Assembly: GCA_041821265.1 (NCBI GenBank)
Contig: JBGUEQ010000011.1
Span: forward strand, 1 to 64,000
Reading direction: 5' to 3'
Length of the DNA stretch: 64,000 bases
From: Lachnotalea sp041821265
GTDB lineage: Bacteria; Bacillota; Clostridia; Lachnospirales; Lachnospiraceae
Under the pieces are notes generated by a model, which saw nothing but the letters and a program-made list of their open reading frames with translations, searched no databases and was not told the origin of the DNA. Positions within the stretch are counted from its first letter, which is position 1; every line of letters starts with the position of its first letter. Of this stretch, positions 53,396 through 61,929 are shown piece by piece. The position numbers and the translations under genes are program-made.

Positions 53396-54253
53396 ATGAA
53401 AAGTAAAAAAATATTGGAACCCTACACATATATTTTGCCAGCATTAATAATATTTGGAATATTTTTGTTTTTCCCATTTATTAAAACAATTTATCTAAGT
53501 TTATATAAAACAAATAAGATGGGTGAAGCAAAACTATTTGTTGGATTTGGAAATTATATGGATTTGTTTCATTCAGAATCATTTTATAACAGTTTAATTG
53601 TGACAGGGGTATTTGTTTTGATAACGGTAGTTGTAAGTATGGCAATTGGACTAATGAGTGCAATGCTATGTAATAAGGCCATTCCCGGAATCAGAGCGTT
53701 TAGTACTGCTTATGCATTGCCTATGGCAATCGCATCAAGTTCTGCGGCAATGGTATTTAAAATAATGTTGAATCCATCTGTAGGAATTATAAATAAGCTT
53801 TTACATCTTGATATCAATTGGATTAGTGATCCTAAATATGCATTAATATGTGTCGCACTTTTAACAGCGTGGTTAAATAGCGGAATAAATTTTTTGTATT
53901 TTTCAGCAGGGCTCAGTAATATAGATGAAACAATTTATGAGAGGGCATCCATAGATGGCGCAAACGAATGGCAAAAATTTAGAAAGCTTACACTTCCAGG
54001 ATTAAGTCCTATTATGTTTTATACATTAATTGTTAATATTATTCAAGCATTCCAATCCTTTGGTCAGGTTAAAATTTTAACACAGGGAGGACCAGGAGAA
54101 TCAACAAACTTGATTGTATATTCCATATATCGAGATGCATTTTTCAATTTCAGATTCGGAACAGCAGCTGCTGAGTCAGTTATATTGTTTGTGATTATTA
54201 TGGCATTGACATTGCTTATGTTTAAACTTGAGAGAAAGGGAGTGAATTATTAA
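53396..54253 (+). CDS. ugpA: ABC transporter permease (UgpA type)
   Basis: About 285 residues from the ATG at 53396 (GGAGG upstream; a TTG at 53384 lies over the ribosome binding site). Six membrane segments, and the permease EAA loop YERASIDGANEWQKFRKLTLPGLSP, which contacts the ATPase. TQGGPGESTNLIVYSIYRDAF is typical of UgpA-like permeases. Its stop overlaps the start of ugpE by one base. Confidence 0.9.
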   Translation: MKSKKILEPYTYILPALIIFGIFLFFPFIKTIYLSLYKTNKMGEAKLFVGFGNYMDLFHSESFYNSLIVTGVFVLITVVVSMAIGLMSAMLCNKAIPGIRAFSTAYALPMAIASSSAAMVFKIMLNPSVGIINKLLHLDINWISDPKYALICVALLTAWLNSGINFLYFSAGLSNIDETIYERASIDGANEWQKFRKLTLPGLSPIMFYTLIVNIIQAFQSFGQVKILTQGGPGESTNLIVYSIYRDAFFNFRFGTAAAESVILFVIIMALTLLMFKLERKGVNY

Positions 54254-55161
54254 TGGATGAGATAAGAACGATATCCCATAAAGATATAACGGCGATAGAG
54301 CTTGAACATTTACGCTATACAATGAATATAAGAGCCAAAAACAAAAAGAAAATAAAACAGATAAGTCTTGTATGCTTAAATAGTATTGTAGCAATTATGG
54401 TGCTGTTTCCTCTTCTGTATGCAGTAAGCATTGCTATTATGCCATCAAGTGAAGTGTTTTCAACTGACTTTAATTTATTTCCTCAGAATCCTACACTTGA
54501 AAATTTTACACAGGCTTTAGCAAAGGTTCCTCTTGGACGATTTGTGTTTAACTCATTTTTAGTTGCTGGATGTATCACATTTGGTCAGCTAATATCATGT
54601 TCGTTAGCAGCATTCTCTTTTTCATTTTTAGATTTTAAAGGTAAAAATGTTCTTTTTATGATAGTTATGGCAACGATGATGATTCCAGGTGAAGCAACAA
54701 TCATTTCAAACTATTTGACTGTAAGTAGTTTTGGTTGGTTGAACTCTTATAAAGTGTTGATTATACCATATCTTACATCAGCAATGGGAATATTTTTATT
54801 TAGACAGTTTTATATGTCATTTCCTATATCATTATTCGAATCAGCAAAGTTAGATGGATGTTCGAATATAAAATTTATTATAAAAATATTAATTCCCTTA
54901 ACTAAATCGGCTATTGGTGCAATGGTAGTATACACATTTATCAATGCATGGAATATGTACATGTGGCCATTACTTGTTACTGGTAATGACAAAATGAGAA
55001 CCGTACAAATTGGTATTAGCATGTTAGATAGTGTTGATTCACAATCCATGACAATGATGATAGCGGGGGTAGTTATGATTATTGTACCATCCATATCGAT
55101 ATTTATTGTAGGCCAAAAACAACTGATTCGTGGAATGTTTTCAGGAGCAGTAAAGGGGTAA
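54253..55161 (+). CDS. ugpE: ABC transporter permease (UgpE type)
   Basis: 302 residues, six membrane segments, with an unusually long soluble N-terminus (about 40 residues, before KKIKQISLVCLNSIVAIM). EAA loop SLFESAKLDGCSNIKFIIKILIPLTKSA; a typical C-terminal IVGQKQLIRGMFSGAVKG. Partner of UgpA. It is separated from ugpB by about 100 bp holding two small hairpins. Confidence 0.9.
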   Translation: MDEIRTISHKDITAIELEHLRYTMNIRAKNKKKIKQISLVCLNSIVAIMVLFPLLYAVSIAIMPSSEVFSTDFNLFPQNPTLENFTQALAKVPLGRFVFNSFLVAGCITFGQLISCSLAAFSFSFLDFKGKNVLFMIVMATMMIPGEATIISNYLTVSSFGWLNSYKVLIIPYLTSAMGIFLFRQFYMSFPISLFESAKLDGCSNIKFIIKILIPLTKSAIGAMVVYTFINAWNMYMWPLLVTGNDKMRTVQIGISMLDSVDSQSMTMMIAGVVMIIVPSISIFIVGQKQLIRGMFSGAVKG

Positions 55162-55197
55162 GCAAAAATAAACTACAACGGATTGTATCCGTTTAGT

Positions 55198-55224
55198 CAT
55201 ACAGTAATAACTTAACGCTGTATG
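55198..55224 (+). other. Hairpins before ugpB
   Basis: CATACAG (55198-55204) pairs with CTGTATG (55218-55224); a second, CGGAT/ATCCG, lies just upstream. They may protect or process the mRNA so the binding protein is made in excess. Confidence 0.4.
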
Positions 55225-55259
55225 GAAATAGATAAATGAGGAAAGTATGAGGAGAAAAA

Positions 55260-56702
55260 ATGAAAAAAAGATTTTTATCAGTAGTACTAGCAGCAACGAT
55301 GGTTCTTGGATCATTAACTGGATGTGCAGGAACGACACAAACGACTGCTGCGTCAAGTGAAGTAGAAACAACTGATTCAACAGCAACCACAGAGGCAGCA
55401 ACAGAGGCAACAACAGAGACAACTACACCTGATGCAACAACAAGTAGTGATACCACAGCAACTAATACAGATGGCGTTACAATATCATTTTGGCACTCAA
55501 TGGGGGGTGTAAATGGAGAGGCTATACAATATTTGGTAGATAAATTTAATAGTGAAAACAAGTTAGGAATAACAGTGGAAGCAGAATATCAAGGAAGTTA
55601 TGATGATGCAATTAACAAACTAAAAAGTGCTCAAATCGGAAATATGGGAGCAGATTTGGTTCAGATTTATGATATTGGTACTCGCTTTATGATTGATTCA
55701 GGATGGGTGGTTCCAATGCAAGAATTAATTGATGCAGATGGATATGATGTAACACAAATCGAACCAAATATCGCAGCATACTACACGGTTGATGATAAGC
55801 TTTATTCTATGCCATTTAACTCATCAACACCAATTCTTTACTATAATAAAACAATTTTTGATAAGGCAGGAATTACAGAAATACCTTCAAGCTTTTCACA
55901 AATAGAATCAGTAGGAGATTCACTTATGAAAGATGGTGGCGCAAATGAAGTTATCGCGCTTGGAATGTATGGTTGGTTTTTTGAACAGTTTATTTGTAAA
56001 CAACAACTTAATTTTGTTAATAATGGAAATGGACGTAGCAAAGCTACTACAGCAGTTGAATTTGACTCAAACGGTGCAGCTCTAAATATTTTAAAAGCAT
56101 GGAAATCCTTAGCGGAAAAGGGGTATGCACCTAACGTTGGACGCGGTGGTGATGATGCAATCACAGAGTTTAGTGCAGGTAAGGCAGCCATGACACTAGG
56201 TTCAACAGCTTCACTAAAACAGATTTTAACAGATGTAAATGGTGCTTTTGAAGTAGGTACAGCATATTTTCCTAAAGTAAATGATTCAGATGGAGGTGGA
56301 GTTTCAATTGGTGGTGGTTCTTTATGGGCATTAGACAATCAAGATGATGCGAAGAAAGCAGCAACATGGGAATTTATCAAATTTTTAGTTTCACCAGAAT
56401 CACAGGCTTATTGGAATTCACAAACGGGATATTTCCCAATCACAACCAAAGCACAAGAGGAACAAGTGTTTAAGGATAATATTGCACAGTATCCACAATT
56501 TATGACAGCAATTGATCAGCTACATGATTCTTCACCGGATTCAGCAGGTGCGCTGTTAAGCGTATTCCCAGAAGCAAGACAAATTGTTGAAACAGAAATT
56601 GAAAACATGATCAATGGTAAAGAAAATGAAGAAGAAGCAGTAGCTAAAATGGCAGGAGATATTAATAGTGCAATTGATGAATATAACCTTTTGAATAATT
56701 AA
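55260..56702 (+). CDS. ugpB: ABC transporter substrate-binding lipoprotein (UgpB type)
   Basis: 480 residues. Signal peptide with lipobox LTGC (Cys22), Thr/Ser-rich linker (about 25-75), then an extracellular solute-binding (family 1) domain beginning VTISFWHSMGGVNGEAIQYLVDKFN. Binding-protein motifs GADLVQIYDIGTRFMIDSGWVVPM and WEFIKFLVSPESQAYWN are recognisable and resemble UgpB. Likely ligands are glycerol-3-phosphate or glycerophosphodiesters. The stretch YDIGTRFMIDSGW also occurs in the small first gene of the operon. Hairpins precede the gene. Confidence 0.9.
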   Translation: MKKRFLSVVLAATMVLGSLTGCAGTTQTTAASSEVETTDSTATTEAATEATTETTTPDATTSSDTTATNTDGVTISFWHSMGGVNGEAIQYLVDKFNSENKLGITVEAEYQGSYDDAINKLKSAQIGNMGADLVQIYDIGTRFMIDSGWVVPMQELIDADGYDVTQIEPNIAAYYTVDDKLYSMPFNSSTPILYYNKTIFDKAGITEIPSSFSQIESVGDSLMKDGGANEVIALGMYGWFFEQFICKQQLNFVNNGNGRSKATTAVEFDSNGAALNILKAWKSLAEKGYAPNVGRGGDDAITEFSAGKAAMTLGSTASLKQILTDVNGAFEVGTAYFPKVNDSDGGGVSIGGGSLWALDNQDDAKKAATWEFIKFLVSPESQAYWNSQTGYFPITTKAQEEQVFKDNIAQYPQFMTAIDQLHDSSPDSAGALLSVFPEARQIVETEIENMINGKENEEEAVAKMAGDINSAIDEYNLLNN

Positions 56703-56728
56703 TAAAAGATGTATAATGTAACTATGAA

Positions 56729-56754
56729 GAACAAGAGCATAAAAGCTCTTGTTC
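56729..56754 (+). terminator. Hairpin between ugpB and the phosphodiesterase
   Basis: GAACAAGAGC (56729-56738) pairs perfectly with GCTCTTGTTC (56745-56754), followed by TATTC. The weak U-tract suggests partial termination or processing, so the phosphodiesterase would be made at lower levels than the binding protein. Confidence 0.55.
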
Positions 56755-56811
56755 TATTCGAATCTATAAGAATGTTTATACATATTATGATTTAAAAGGA
56801 GAGGAACTAAT

Positions 56812-57543
56812 ATGACAACAAAAGTATGGGCTCATAGAGGAGCAAGTGGTTATGCTCCTGAAAATACATTGACCGCCTTTGATTTAGCCCAAAAGCAAGA
56901 CGCGGATGGAGTAGAACTGGATGTACAATTAACAAAAGATGGAAAAGTTGTAGTTATTCATGATGAAACCATTGATAGAGTTACAAGTGGAAGCGGATTT
57001 GTTAAAGATTATACATTAGAGGAATTAAAACAATTTGACTGTAATAATAAATTTACAAGTGAAGACAATATAAAAGTACCAACACTAGATGAAGTATTTG
57101 AACTTTTGAGTCCAACTGGTTTGACTGTAAATGTTGAATTGAAAACGGGTGTGTTTCAATATGCAGGTATTGAGAAAAAGACATTAGAGATTGTGAAAAA
57201 ATGGAAGATGGAGGAAAAAGTAATTTATTCTTCTTTTTATCATCCTAGCATATTGAAAATGATAGAGTTAGATCAAGATGCAAAGGTAGGTTTTTTATAT
57301 TCAGATGGATTTATAGATGTGCCAGAATATGCGCAAGGACATGGAGTAATGGCTTTACACCCACCAATATGGAGAGTAACCGATAGTGATTTCATAAAAG
57401 CATGTAAAGAAAAAGGTATAGCATTGCACGTTTGGTATGTGGATGAAGAAAAATATATGCAGTTTTTAGTGGCAAACCAAATTGAAGCTATTATTACAAA
57501 CTTCCCAGACGTAGGCAGAAAAGTTGTAAATTCAGATAGATAA
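56812..57543 (+). CDS. Glycerophosphodiester phosphodiesterase
   Basis: 243 residues, cytosolic (no signal). TIM-barrel GDPD family: His8-Arg9 in AHRGASGYAPENT, Glu35/Asp37 in GVELDVQL, and His50 in VVVIHDET form the catalytic and metal site. Hydrolyses imported glycerophosphodiesters to glycerol-3-phosphate and an alcohol, like E. coli UgpQ. Being cytosolic and at the end of the ugp operon it should act after uptake, giving phosphate from phospholipid debris. Confidence 0.92.
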   Translation: MTTKVWAHRGASGYAPENTLTAFDLAQKQDADGVELDVQLTKDGKVVVIHDETIDRVTSGSGFVKDYTLEELKQFDCNNKFTSEDNIKVPTLDEVFELLSPTGLTVNVELKTGVFQYAGIEKKTLEIVKKWKMEEKVIYSSFYHPSILKMIELDQDAKVGFLYSDGFIDVPEYAQGHGVMALHPPIWRVTDSDFIKACKEKGIALHVWYVDEEKYMQFLVANQIEAIITNFPDVGRKVVNSDR

Positions 57544-57663
57544 TTGCGATTCATATCCTAGCAAAAAGCAACAGTTAACCAATGCTTAAATTCAATTGAC
57601 AAATTCATATCAAAGGGTTAAACTTATGTCAATTGTAATAGGATTGTGACTGATAATGCAGGC

Positions 57664-57712
57664 AAGACCAACTCGTGAATAAGATTAGTCTATTCACAAG
57701 CTGGTCTTTTTA
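57664..57712 (+). terminator. Intrinsic terminator after the phosphodiesterase gene
   Basis: AAGACCAACTCGTGAATA (57664-57681) pairs with TATTCACAAGCTGGTCTT (57691-57708), two mismatches, followed by TTTT. Preceded by an AATTGACA/TGTCAATT inverted repeat (57594-57601/57627-57634). Confidence 0.75.
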
Positions 57713-57734
57713 TATTGTAGGTGATTTTGAGCTT

Positions 57735-57970
57735 TTTTAGAAAATAAATGGGAAGAAATTCTAAAAACATTTAGAATTCATGTTAAAAATGGTGATATGA
57801 TAAAAGCAGGTGATTTACTTGCGGAATTTGATATCGATAAAATAGTAGATGCAGGTTAGCGTATGATTACGCCAATTATTGTGACAAATTCAGATAAATT
57901 TAGTAAAATAATTCTTCTGAATAAAGGAGAAATTAAGGTACAGCAAGACTTCATTGAGGTTACACAATAG
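57735..57970 (+). pseudogene. PTS glucose-type EIIA remnant
   Basis: The frame reads FRIHVKNGDMIKAGDLLAEFDIDKIVDAG, a TAG stop, then RMITPIIVTNSDKFSKI, the C-terminal half of the glucose-family (Crr-like) IIA domain, ending at 57970. No start codon, active-site histidine region or N-terminal half is present, and the stop falls where homologues have Tyr or similar (DAGY). A dead fragment of a PTS gene, placed between two Pho-regulated operons. Confidence 0.75.
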
Positions 57971-58030
57971 GTAATAACAAGAGTAGTAAATAGTTCGCAA
58001 ACTATAGAAAATAATATGGATTTGAAAGTA

Positions 58031-58068
58031 AAAGCTATAGGAGATAGATTTAACTCCCATAGCTTTTT
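58031..58068 (+). terminator. Intrinsic terminator before the pst operon
   Basis: AAAGCTATAGGAG (58031-58043) pairs with CTCCCATAGCTTT (58054-58066), one mismatch, then a T-rich tail. Confidence 0.75.
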
Positions 58069-58076
58069 ACGTAAAT

Positions 58077-58128
58077 TTTACACAATGTTAACCGTATCTT
58101 GATAGTTAATTTTTACAAAACGTTATAC
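58077..58128 (+). promoter_or_regulatory. Pho-box-like repeats, distal pair
   Basis: TTTACA (58077-58082)-N5-TTAACC (58088-58093) and TTTACA (58112-58117)-N5-TTATAC (58123-58128) both fit the PhoP/PhoB hexamer-N5-hexamer rule. They lie about 256-307 bp before pstS. Confidence 0.5.
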
Positions 58129-58264
58129 AATGAGATAGATTTATTCTATTTAAAAATAAAATGGTAAATATTATTTACAATAAAAAGCGTGATTTTGCTA
58201 ATGCTAAGCGTAAAGGATAATAGTAAAGTATATGTTAATACAAATTTACAAGAAACAAAATACT

Positions 58265-58319
58265 TTTACTTAGTTTTAACAATAAGCTGCTTTTGGATTT
58301 TACATTAATTTTATATTAT
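58265..58319 (+). promoter_or_regulatory. Pho-box-like repeats and -10 region close to pstS
   Basis: TTTACT (58265-58270)-N5-TTAACA (58276-58281) and TTTACA (58299-58304)-N5-TTTATA (58310-58315) precede TATTAT (58314-58319). This is the likelier PhoB/PhoP-activated promoter of pst. Confidence 0.55.
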
Positions 58320-58383
58320 GTATAAGTAAGCTAAACAATGTGAAAAAGAAAAATTGTAACAACTAAAAAGGAGAATTATTATT

Positions 58384-59379
58384 ATGAAGAAAACAATGAA
58401 AAAGTTAATATGCTTTGCAGCAACAGCAGCACTTTCTATGTCAGTATTGGCAGGGTGTTCATCAAACAGCGCTGATGACACATCAAGTACTGGAACAACA
58501 ACAGAGACTACACAGGCAACAGATACTACGACAACAGACACAACAACAACAGACACAACAACAACAACAGACTCAGCAGCAAGTGATTTTGATATGTCAA
58601 ACGATATCACAGTAGTTTCTAGAGAAGATGGTTCTGGAACAAGAGGGGCATTTATTGAACTATTAGGAGTAGAAGAAAAAGACGCTAATGGAGAAAAAGT
58701 AGATAATACAACAGAAGAAGCAAGCATTTCAAATAGTACATCAGTTGTAATGACAACGGTAGCAGGTGATGATTATGCAATTGGTTACATATCACTTGGA
58801 TCATTAAATGACACTGTAAAGGCATTGAAAATTGACGGATCTGAGCCAACAGTTGAAAACATTAAAGATAACTCATATAAAATTGCAAGACCATTTAACA
58901 TCGCTACAAATGGTGAAATAAGTGTAGTTGCACAAGATTTTATTGATTACATCATGAGTGCTGATGGTCAAGCTGTTATAGAAGATAATGGATATATTTC
59001 AGTATCAGATGCAGCAGCATATGCTGGTAGTAAACCAGAAGGAACAATTGTTGTAGCAGGATCATCTTCAGTTTCACCAGTTATGGAAAAACTAAAGGAA
59101 GCATATCTTGCAATTAATACAAATGCTACAATCGAAATTCAAACAAGTGATTCAACAACAGGTATGACATCTGCAATTGATAAAATTTGTGATATTGGAA
59201 TGGCATCTAGAGAATTAAAAGATAGCGAATTAGAAGCAGGCTTAACAAATACAGTAATCGCAATGGATGGTATTGCAATTGTTGTAAATAATAACAATTC
59301 TGTAGACGAATTATCAAGTTATCAAGTAAAATCAATCTATGTTGGAGATGCTTTAACTTGGGATGAAGCTACAAAATAG
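58384..59379 (+). CDS. pstS: Phosphate ABC transporter substrate-binding lipoprotein, circularly permuted PstS
   Basis: 331 residues. Signal peptide and lipobox LAGC (Cys25), then a Thr-rich linker (about 30-65). The binding domain starts with the half that is normally C-terminal: ITVVSREDGSGTRGAFIEL (75-93) and AIGYISLGS. The normally N-terminal half comes second: TIVVAGSSSVSPVMEKL (211 on), TSDSTTGMTSA, DIGMASREL and SIYVGDALTWDE at the very end (318-328). Phosphate ligands (GSSS, DSTTG, SGTRG) are all present, so it should still bind phosphate. First gene of pstSCAB-phoU-phoBR. Confidence 0.9.
   Translation: MKKTMKKLICFAATAALSMSVLAGCSSNSADDTSSTGTTTETTQATDTTTTDTTTTDTTTTTDSAASDFDMSNDITVVSREDGSGTRGAFIELLGVEEKDANGEKVDNTTEEASISNSTSVVMTTVAGDDYAIGYISLGSLNDTVKALKIDGSEPTVENIKDNSYKIARPFNIATNGEISVVAQDFIDYIMSADGQAVIEDNGYISVSDAAAYAGSKPEGTIVVAGSSSVSPVMEKLKEAYLAINTNATIEIQTSDSTTGMTSAIDKICDIGMASRELKDSELEAGLTNTVIAMDGIAIVVNNNNSVDELSSYQVKSIYVGDALTWDEATK
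58495..58580 (+). repeat. ACA-rich low-complexity run encoding a Thr linker
   Basis: Repeated ACAACA/GACACAACA units encode the Thr/Asp-rich linker of PstS. The same region read in another frame gives a meaningless Gln-rich ORF. Confidence 0.75.
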
Positions 59380-59408
59380 TCAATTATAATAGTCAGATAT
59401 AGTATATA

Positions 59409-59436
59409 ATTCCAGTAAAGAAAACTTTACTGGAAT
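59409..59436 (+). other. Perfect hairpin between pstS and pstC
   Basis: ATTCCAGTAAAG (59409-59420) and CTTTACTGGAAT (59425-59436) form a 12-bp stem with an AAAA loop but no U-tract. Likely an mRNA processing or stabilising element that raises PstS over the membrane subunits. Confidence 0.65.
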
Positions 59437-59461
59437 TAATGCTTGTCTTATGGAGGTAACT

Positions 59462-60307
59462 ATGAATAAATATAGAGAAAAATTTATGGAAGGCATATTT
59501 CTGATTGCAGCGTTTACATCAGTATTCTCGGTAGCGTTAATATGCATTTTTCTATTTGCATATGGTGTTCCAGCCATAAAAGAAATCGGTGTATTTAACT
59601 TTTTACTAGGAAAAAAATGGAAACCAAGCAATGATATTTATGGAATACTTCCAATGATTATGGGAAGTATCTATGTAACTGCTGGGGCAATTATACTTGG
59701 AGTTCCAATTGGAGTATTGACGTCAGTTTTTATGGCTAAATATTGTCCAAAAAAAATATACCCTTTTCTGAAATCTTCAGTAGAATTAATGGCTGGAATC
59801 CCATCAATTGTATATGGATTTTTCGGATTAGTAATTTTAGTTCCCCTTGTAAGAGAAGTATTTGGTGGAAATGGAAGTAGTATGTTGACTGCATCATTTT
59901 TGTTAGGAATGATGATATTGCCGACCATTGTAGGTGTATCAGAATCAGCCATTCGAACTGTTCCAAATCATTATTATGAAGGTGCATTAGCGTTAGGTGC
60001 AACACCTGAAAGAAGTATTTTCTTTGTGGTTATACCAGCAGCAAAATCAGGAATTTTAGCAGCAGTAGTTTTGGGCATAGGTAGAGCAATTGGAGAAACT
60101 ATGGCTGTAATTATGGTTGCAGGTAATCAGGCAAGGATGCCAGCAGGAATATTAAAGGGAGTAAGAACACTTACAGCTAACATAGTTATGGAAATGGGAT
60201 ATGCAACTGATTTACATAGAGAAGCTTTGATTGCTACAGCAGTTGTCCTATTTGTATTTATTCTTATCATCAATTTATCATTATCATTATTAAATAGGAG
60301 GAACTAA
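59462..60307 (+). CDS. pstC: Phosphate ABC transporter permease PstC
   Basis: 281 residues from ATG 59462 (TGGAGGT upstream; the ATG at 59450 is inside the site). Six membrane segments; ELMAGIPSIVYGFFGL and the EAA-like YEGALALGATPERSIFFVVIPAAKSG loop are typical of PstC. Forms the channel with PstA. The gap to pstA is one base. Confidence 0.93.
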   Translation: MNKYREKFMEGIFLIAAFTSVFSVALICIFLFAYGVPAIKEIGVFNFLLGKKWKPSNDIYGILPMIMGSIYVTAGAIILGVPIGVLTSVFMAKYCPKKIYPFLKSSVELMAGIPSIVYGFFGLVILVPLVREVFGGNGSSMLTASFLLGMMILPTIVGVSESAIRTVPNHYYEGALALGATPERSIFFVVIPAAKSGILAAVVLGIGRAIGETMAVIMVAGNQARMPAGILKGVRTLTANIVMEMGYATDLHREALIATAVVLFVFILIINLSLSLLNRRN

Positions 60308-60308
60308 A

Positions 60309-61175
60309 ATGGAAATTATTAATAAACAATCATTGAAAAGCAAAATAATAACTTATCTTCATAATCCGTTTTCGGCATTCCTATTTTTATTGGTATTAGT
60401 AGCAAGTATCATTACATTTTTAGTGCTTCTATTCTTAGTCGGATATATTTTAATAAAAGGTGTTCCTAATATTACCCCCCAATTGTTTGAATTGAAATAT
60501 ACGTCTGAGAATTCATCATTAATACCAGCATTGATTAATACGTTAATTATGACGGCATTTTCGTTATTGGTTGCGGTACCCATTGGCATCTTTTCAGCAA
60601 TTTATCTTGTTGAATATGCAAAAAGAGGAAACAAAATAGTGGGTATCATACAAACAACAGCTGAAACATTAGCTGGAATCCCATCTATTGTTTATGGATT
60701 GTTTGGTTTCTTATTCTTTGTTACAACATTAGGTTGGGGTTATTCCATACTTGCAGGTGCATTTACTCTTGCGATTATGATTCTTCCATTAATCATGAGA
60801 ACAACGGAAGAGGCATTAAAGTCGGTGCCAGATGAATATAGAGAAGGAAGTTTTGGACTTGGGGCAGGCAAGCTTAGAACCGTTTTTAAAATTGTTCTTC
60901 CAGCCGCTGTTCCAGGTATATTATCGGGAGTTATACTTGCAACAGGTAGAATTGTAGGAGAAACAGCAGCACTTATATATACAGCAGGAACTGTTGCAGA
61001 TATACCTAAGAATCTAATGTCATCTGGAAGAACGCTTTCTGTACAAATGTACAATTTAGCCAGTGAGGGATTGTATATGGATCAGTCGTACGCGACAGCA
61101 GTAATTCTATTGATTTTGGTAGTGATAATCAATACATGTTCAGGTATGATTGCTAAAAGAATAACTAAGGAGTAG
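60309..61175 (+). CDS. pstA: Phosphate ABC transporter permease PstA
   Basis: 288 residues, six membrane segments. ETLAGIPSIVYGLFG, and YREGSFGLGAGKLRTVFKIVLPAAVPGI as the ATPase-contact loop. Followed after 4 bp by pstB, consistent with translational coupling. Confidence 0.93.
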   Translation: MEIINKQSLKSKIITYLHNPFSAFLFLLVLVASIITFLVLLFLVGYILIKGVPNITPQLFELKYTSENSSLIPALINTLIMTAFSLLVAVPIGIFSAIYLVEYAKRGNKIVGIIQTTAETLAGIPSIVYGLFGFLFFVTTLGWGYSILAGAFTLAIMILPLIMRTTEEALKSVPDEYREGSFGLGAGKLRTVFKIVLPAAVPGILSGVILATGRIVGETAALIYTAGTVADIPKNLMSSGRTLSVQMYNLASEGLYMDQSYATAVILLILVVIINTCSGMIAKRITKE

Positions 61176-61179
61176 GACT

Positions 61180-61929
61180 ATGGATAAAATAGTGATTGAG
61201 AATTTAGACTTATATTATAAGGATTTTAAAGCTTTGAAAAATGTAAATCTAAAATTACAAGAAAAAGAAATTACAGCGTTTATAGGGCCAAGTGGTTGTG
61301 GTAAGTCAACACTTTTAAAGAGCTTAAATCGTATGAATGACCTAGTGGAAGGATGTAAAATCACAGGTCGTATTACACTTGATGATCAAAATATTTACAA
61401 AGATATGGAAATAAATATGCTTCGAAAAAGAGTTGGAATGGTATTTCAAAAGCCAAATCCATTTCCAATGAGCATTTATGATAATATAGCATTTGGACCA
61501 AGAACGCATGGTATCAAGGGAAAGGCCAAATTAGATGATATTATTGAAAAATCACTTAAAGATGCAGCCATATGGGATGAAGTGAAGGATAGACTTAAGA
61601 AGAGCGCACTTGGATTATCAGGTGGACAGCAGCAGAGGTTATGTATAGCGAGAGCGTTAGCAGTACAACCAGAGGTGCTATTGATGGATGAACCAACTTC
61701 AGCATTAGACCCAATTTCAACATCTAAAATAGAAGACCTTGCCGTTGAGTTGAAAAAAGATTATACTATTATTATGGTAACACATAATATGCAACAAGCA
61801 GCAAGAATTTCGGATAAAACGGCATTTTTCCTTTTGGGAGATGTGGTAGAGTATAATGAGACAGAAAAATTATTTTCTATGCCTAGAGATAAAAGAACGG
61901 AAGACTATATTACAGGGAGGTTTGGATGA
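61180..61929 (+). CDS. pstB: Phosphate ABC transporter ATP-binding protein PstB
   Basis: 249 residues. Walker A GPSGCGKSTLL, the PstB-specific VGMVFQKPNPFPMSIYDNIAFGPR, signature LSGGQQQRLCIARAL and Walker B LLMDEPTSALDP. Overlaps phoU by 4 bp (ATGA). Confidence 0.96.
   Translation: MDKIVIENLDLYYKDFKALKNVNLKLQEKEITAFIGPSGCGKSTLLKSLNRMNDLVEGCKITGRITLDDQNIYKDMEINMLRKRVGMVFQKPNPFPMSIYDNIAFGPRTHGIKGKAKLDDIIEKSLKDAAIWDEVKDRLKKSALGLSGGQQQRLCIARALAVQPEVLLMDEPTSALDPISTSKIEDLAVELKKDYTIIMVTHNMQQAARISDKTAFFLLGDVVEYNETEKLFSMPRDKRTEDYITGRFG

Larger units (their letters stand above)
57971..58383. other. Upstream region of the pst operon
   Basis: No gene. Contains the terminator at 58031-58068 and the Pho-box-like hexamers described separately. 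Confidence 0.6.

Noticed and set aside
58415..58615. Gln-rich 66-residue ORF
   Set aside because: It is the shifted frame of the ACA-rich Thr linker of PstS.
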